Source of the DNA: Bacillota bacterium | GTDB lineage: Bacteria; Bacillota; Clostridia; Lachnospirales; Lachnospiraceae | Length of the DNA: 64,000 nt | Assembly (NCBI GenBank): GCA_023439505.1 | Contig: JAEXNR010000028.1 | Span: 1 to 64,000 of the forward strand | Direction: 5' to 3' | Shown: positions 62,376 through 64,000 of the stretch, piece by piece | Layout: each line of letters begins with the position of its first letter | How positions within the stretch are numbered: position 1 is the first letter of the stretch | Program-made: the position numbers and the translations under genes | Notes under the pieces: model-generated | Databases searched by the model: none | The model's input: the letters and a program-made list of their open reading frames with translations, nothing else | What the model was told of the DNA's origin: nothing

Positions 62376-62522
62376 GAGGCTCATAGAGGATGGGTATTTC
62401 TCCTAATGATACAAGTACAATGGTTTCAATGAATCGAATATCAACATGCTTTTGGCATAACGGGCATGGTGGTTTATTTAGAAAACATTGTACTGGAGTA
62501 AATCGGGAAAGGAAGTGAAGGG

Positions 62523-63524
62523 TTGGAGCAAAAGGGACCTACATATATACTGAGTGACGATTATTATGAGGTGGTTGACCGGCTTGCCAAAGAAACAGAG
62601 CAAAGACTAAATCAGGAACTGGAAGAAATCATTCATTCCTTTCTGGCAGAGGGTGCAATCCAGACAGCACAATCGCTGCGTTCTATTTCAGAATACAGTC
62701 TGGAATTGCTTTACATCGGGGTACTTTCCCGTTCCTATTCGTTATCGGAGGAAGGGGATGGGCTGGGGCAATTAGTGACGTTATCTGCCTGGTTAGGGAA
62801 TACAGGGGAATTCGATGAGATAACAGAACGGCTTTTGGCGTGGATCTCTTATTGGAAAAGAGTCGGAGGATTCCATCAGGATTTTAAGAAAATACAGTAC
62901 GAGGCAGTTTGTTTTATCAAAAAAGCAGAGGAGCTATTATACCCCTGCACAAAGCAGATTCCCGAATTTATACGTAAGGCTGCTGATTCCTATAGAGACA
63001 GAGAGGATGTTATCTTAGTAACACGAAGTATCAATGAGTATTACATCAATATGGTGGGGGCACAAATACTCAACCTTGTTTACCGCAAAGAATTCAAACA
63101 GGCCGACAGGGTATATATCTTTGTACCCGGTTGTATGGCTGCACGGTTTGATCAATGTCAGGCAGAAAAGTCCGACATGGGATATACCTGTATTGGCTGT
63201 ACGCCGGACTGTCCCATTTATAAAACGACGTGTCTGGGACAGCACTATCAAGCTGAAACAGTCATTGTCTATCATAGCTCTGCATTGTATCATACCAGAG
63301 TTTCAAAAAACAACGGGAAGTATGGAGTAGTGGGAATTGCCTGCGTATTAAATCTGATCTCAGGGGGATTAAAAGCAAGGGATCTGGGATATGTTCCCCA
63401 GTGCGTGGTACTCAATTACTGCGGATGCAGACAGCATTGGAGCAGGGAAGGATTGGTTACCGATATCAACAGGGAACGACTGGAAGAAACATTATCCGCA
63501 AGGGAATACAGAACTTTAAATTGA
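62523..63524 (+). CDS. DUF116 domain protein, cysteine-rich
   Basis: 333 residues from TTG 62523, with GGAAAGGAAGTGAAGGG before it. The N-terminal half is helical. The C-terminal half has a cysteine cluster (CMAARFDQCQAEKSD, GYTCIGCTPDCPIYKTTCLGQ) and the DUF116 pattern GIACVLNLISGGLKARDLGY, QCVVLNYCGCRQHW. Several cysteines in CX2CX3C-type spacing suggest an iron-sulfur or zinc site. Function is unknown; many DUF116 proteins occur in anaerobes. Confidence 0.75.
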   Translation: MEQKGPTYILSDDYYEVVDRLAKETEQRLNQELEEIIHSFLAEGAIQTAQSLRSISEYSLELLYIGVLSRSYSLSEEGDGLGQLVTLSAWLGNTGEFDEITERLLAWISYWKRVGGFHQDFKKIQYEAVCFIKKAEELLYPCTKQIPEFIRKAADSYRDREDVILVTRSINEYYINMVGAQILNLVYRKEFKQADRVYIFVPGCMAARFDQCQAEKSDMGYTCIGCTPDCPIYKTTCLGQHYQAETVIVYHSSALYHTRVSKNNGKYGVVGIACVLNLISGGLKARDLGYVPQCVVLNYCGCRQHWSREGLVTDINRERLEETLSAREYRTLN

Positions 63525-63542
63525 TAGATACAGTGAAAGTGA

Positions 63543-63592
63543 AACAGGTTGAAAGAGGACTCGCAGAAACGAAATCTTTCAACCTGTTATTC
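63543..63592 (+). terminator. Terminator after DUF116 gene
   Basis: AACAGGTTGAAAG (63543-63555) and CTTTCAACCTGTT (63576-63588) pair perfectly, followed by ATTCTT. Confidence 0.85.
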
Positions 63593-63644
63593 TTGTGTCC
63601 GAAGGACGCACGTTCTGATTACTATGCATACTCAATGTAATAAG

Positions 63645-64000
63645 TTAAAACTCTTTATAATACTCTTTTTTTGCACCACAGACAGGACAGTGCTCCGGTG
63701 CTTCATCCAGAATGGTATGACCACAAACCGGACAGACATAGACATTCTTAAATTCGAAATCTTTTTCTTCTCTCGCGAAATCCTGTGCCTGTTTGAAGAG
63801 ATCGGCATGTTGCTTTTCTGCTTCAAGTGCAAAATGAAAGCTGCGTTTCGCACCCGGCTCCTTCTGAAATTCTGCCGCATTCAAATAGACAGGATACATC
63901 TGTTCCACTTCATGCAGTTCCCCGTTAATGGCCCCCTGGAGATTATCCACTGTTTTACCGGTTCCAAATACTGCACCTGCAGTAACCGCCGCATCAGCCG
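63645..64000 (-). CDS. Rubrerythrin family protein (5' end cut off by window)
   Basis: At least 118 codons, open to the right window edge. The visible part ends with a rubredoxin-like domain: VYVCPVCGHTI and EHCPVCGAKKEYYKEF give two CPVCG knuckles for one Fe. Before it lies a four-helix ferritin-like segment with ENx...E and EAEKQHADLF residues that can bind the di-iron centre (INGELHEVEQMYPVYLNAAE, FALEAEKQHADLFKQ). Rubrerythrins reduce hydrogen peroxide in anaerobes. An internal GTG at 63950 is in frame but does not look like the start, since coding sequence continues upstream of it without a stop. Confidence 0.92.
   Translation of the reverse strand, partial: ADAAVTAGAVFGTGKTVDNLQGAINGELHEVEQMYPVYLNAAEFQKEPGAKRSFHFALEAEKQHADLFKQAQDFAREEKDFEFKNVYVCPVCGHTILDEAPEHCPVCGAKKEYYKEF

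Overview
The window looks like chromosomal DNA from a low-GC, endospore-forming anaerobic Firmicute, most likely a Lachnospiraceae-type clostridium. The evidence is the sporulation gene set (spoIIAA-spoIIAB-sigF, spoVAC-D-E, a YtvI-like protein, a SpoIID-domain protein), strong AGGAGG ribosome binding sites, consensus TTGACA/TATAAT promoters, many hairpin-plus-T-run terminators, and anaerobe-type genes (FabV, rubrerythrin, a nickel-pincer cofactor pathway). The species call is inference. I saw no rRNA, tRNA, prophage, insertion sequence or CRISPR array.

Layout. 1-8.4 kb: a cut-off ECF transporter S component, a YtvI-like permease, a helix-turn-helix/Panacea-like protein, typA, a two-OB-fold SSB-like protein, and dapA-dapB behind a lysine riboswitch. 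8.6-17.2 kb: a four-gene Gld-like ABC export cluster (ATPase, permease, GldG-like, DUF4340), a large SpoIID-domain protein and a BrkB/YihY membrane protein. 17.6-23.6 kb: a 46-codon gene and a zinc-ribbon/TPR membrane protein, then the spoIIA operon and a short spoVA operon that starts with a 50-codon membrane protein. 23.7-32.9 kb: a class A penicillin-binding protein, DUF6514-like, YigZ, VanZ-like, DUF4250, RarA, a two-helix membrane protein, a CDP-alcohol phosphatidyltransferase and a fucose/arabinose-isomerase-like protein.

33-43.9 kb is a metabolic island. A CdaR regulator, a GntP permease and a glycerate kinase form a glycerate/sugar-acid unit. Next come a His-rich CsoR/InrS-type metal sensor, a nickel ECF importer (NikMN-NikQ-NikO), and larC, larE and larB for the nickel-pincer nucleotide cofactor. 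No larA-like racemase is present, so the enzyme that uses the cofactor must lie elsewhere.

44-52.7 kb: an HxxxDG acyltransferase-like protein, a 52-codon protein, a Cho-like GIY-YIG nuclease, FabV, a ClC transporter, an ArsB/NhaD-type permease with an unknown partner, a 45-codon minus-strand gene and an XRE regulator. 53-62.3 kb: a methyltransferase with a 330-nt structured leader and terminator, divergent from a resistance-type module (BceAB-like ABC transporter, response regulator, histidine kinase, MacB/FtsX-like ABC transporter). The right end has a DUF116 protein and a cut-off rubrerythrin.

The signals most worth a second look are the nickel/NPN island without a visible client enzyme, the metal-sensor operator candidates, the attenuator-like leader next to the Bce-type module, the small conserved-looking genes beside sporulation operons, and the HTH-Panacea protein with symmetric DNA over its own promoter.
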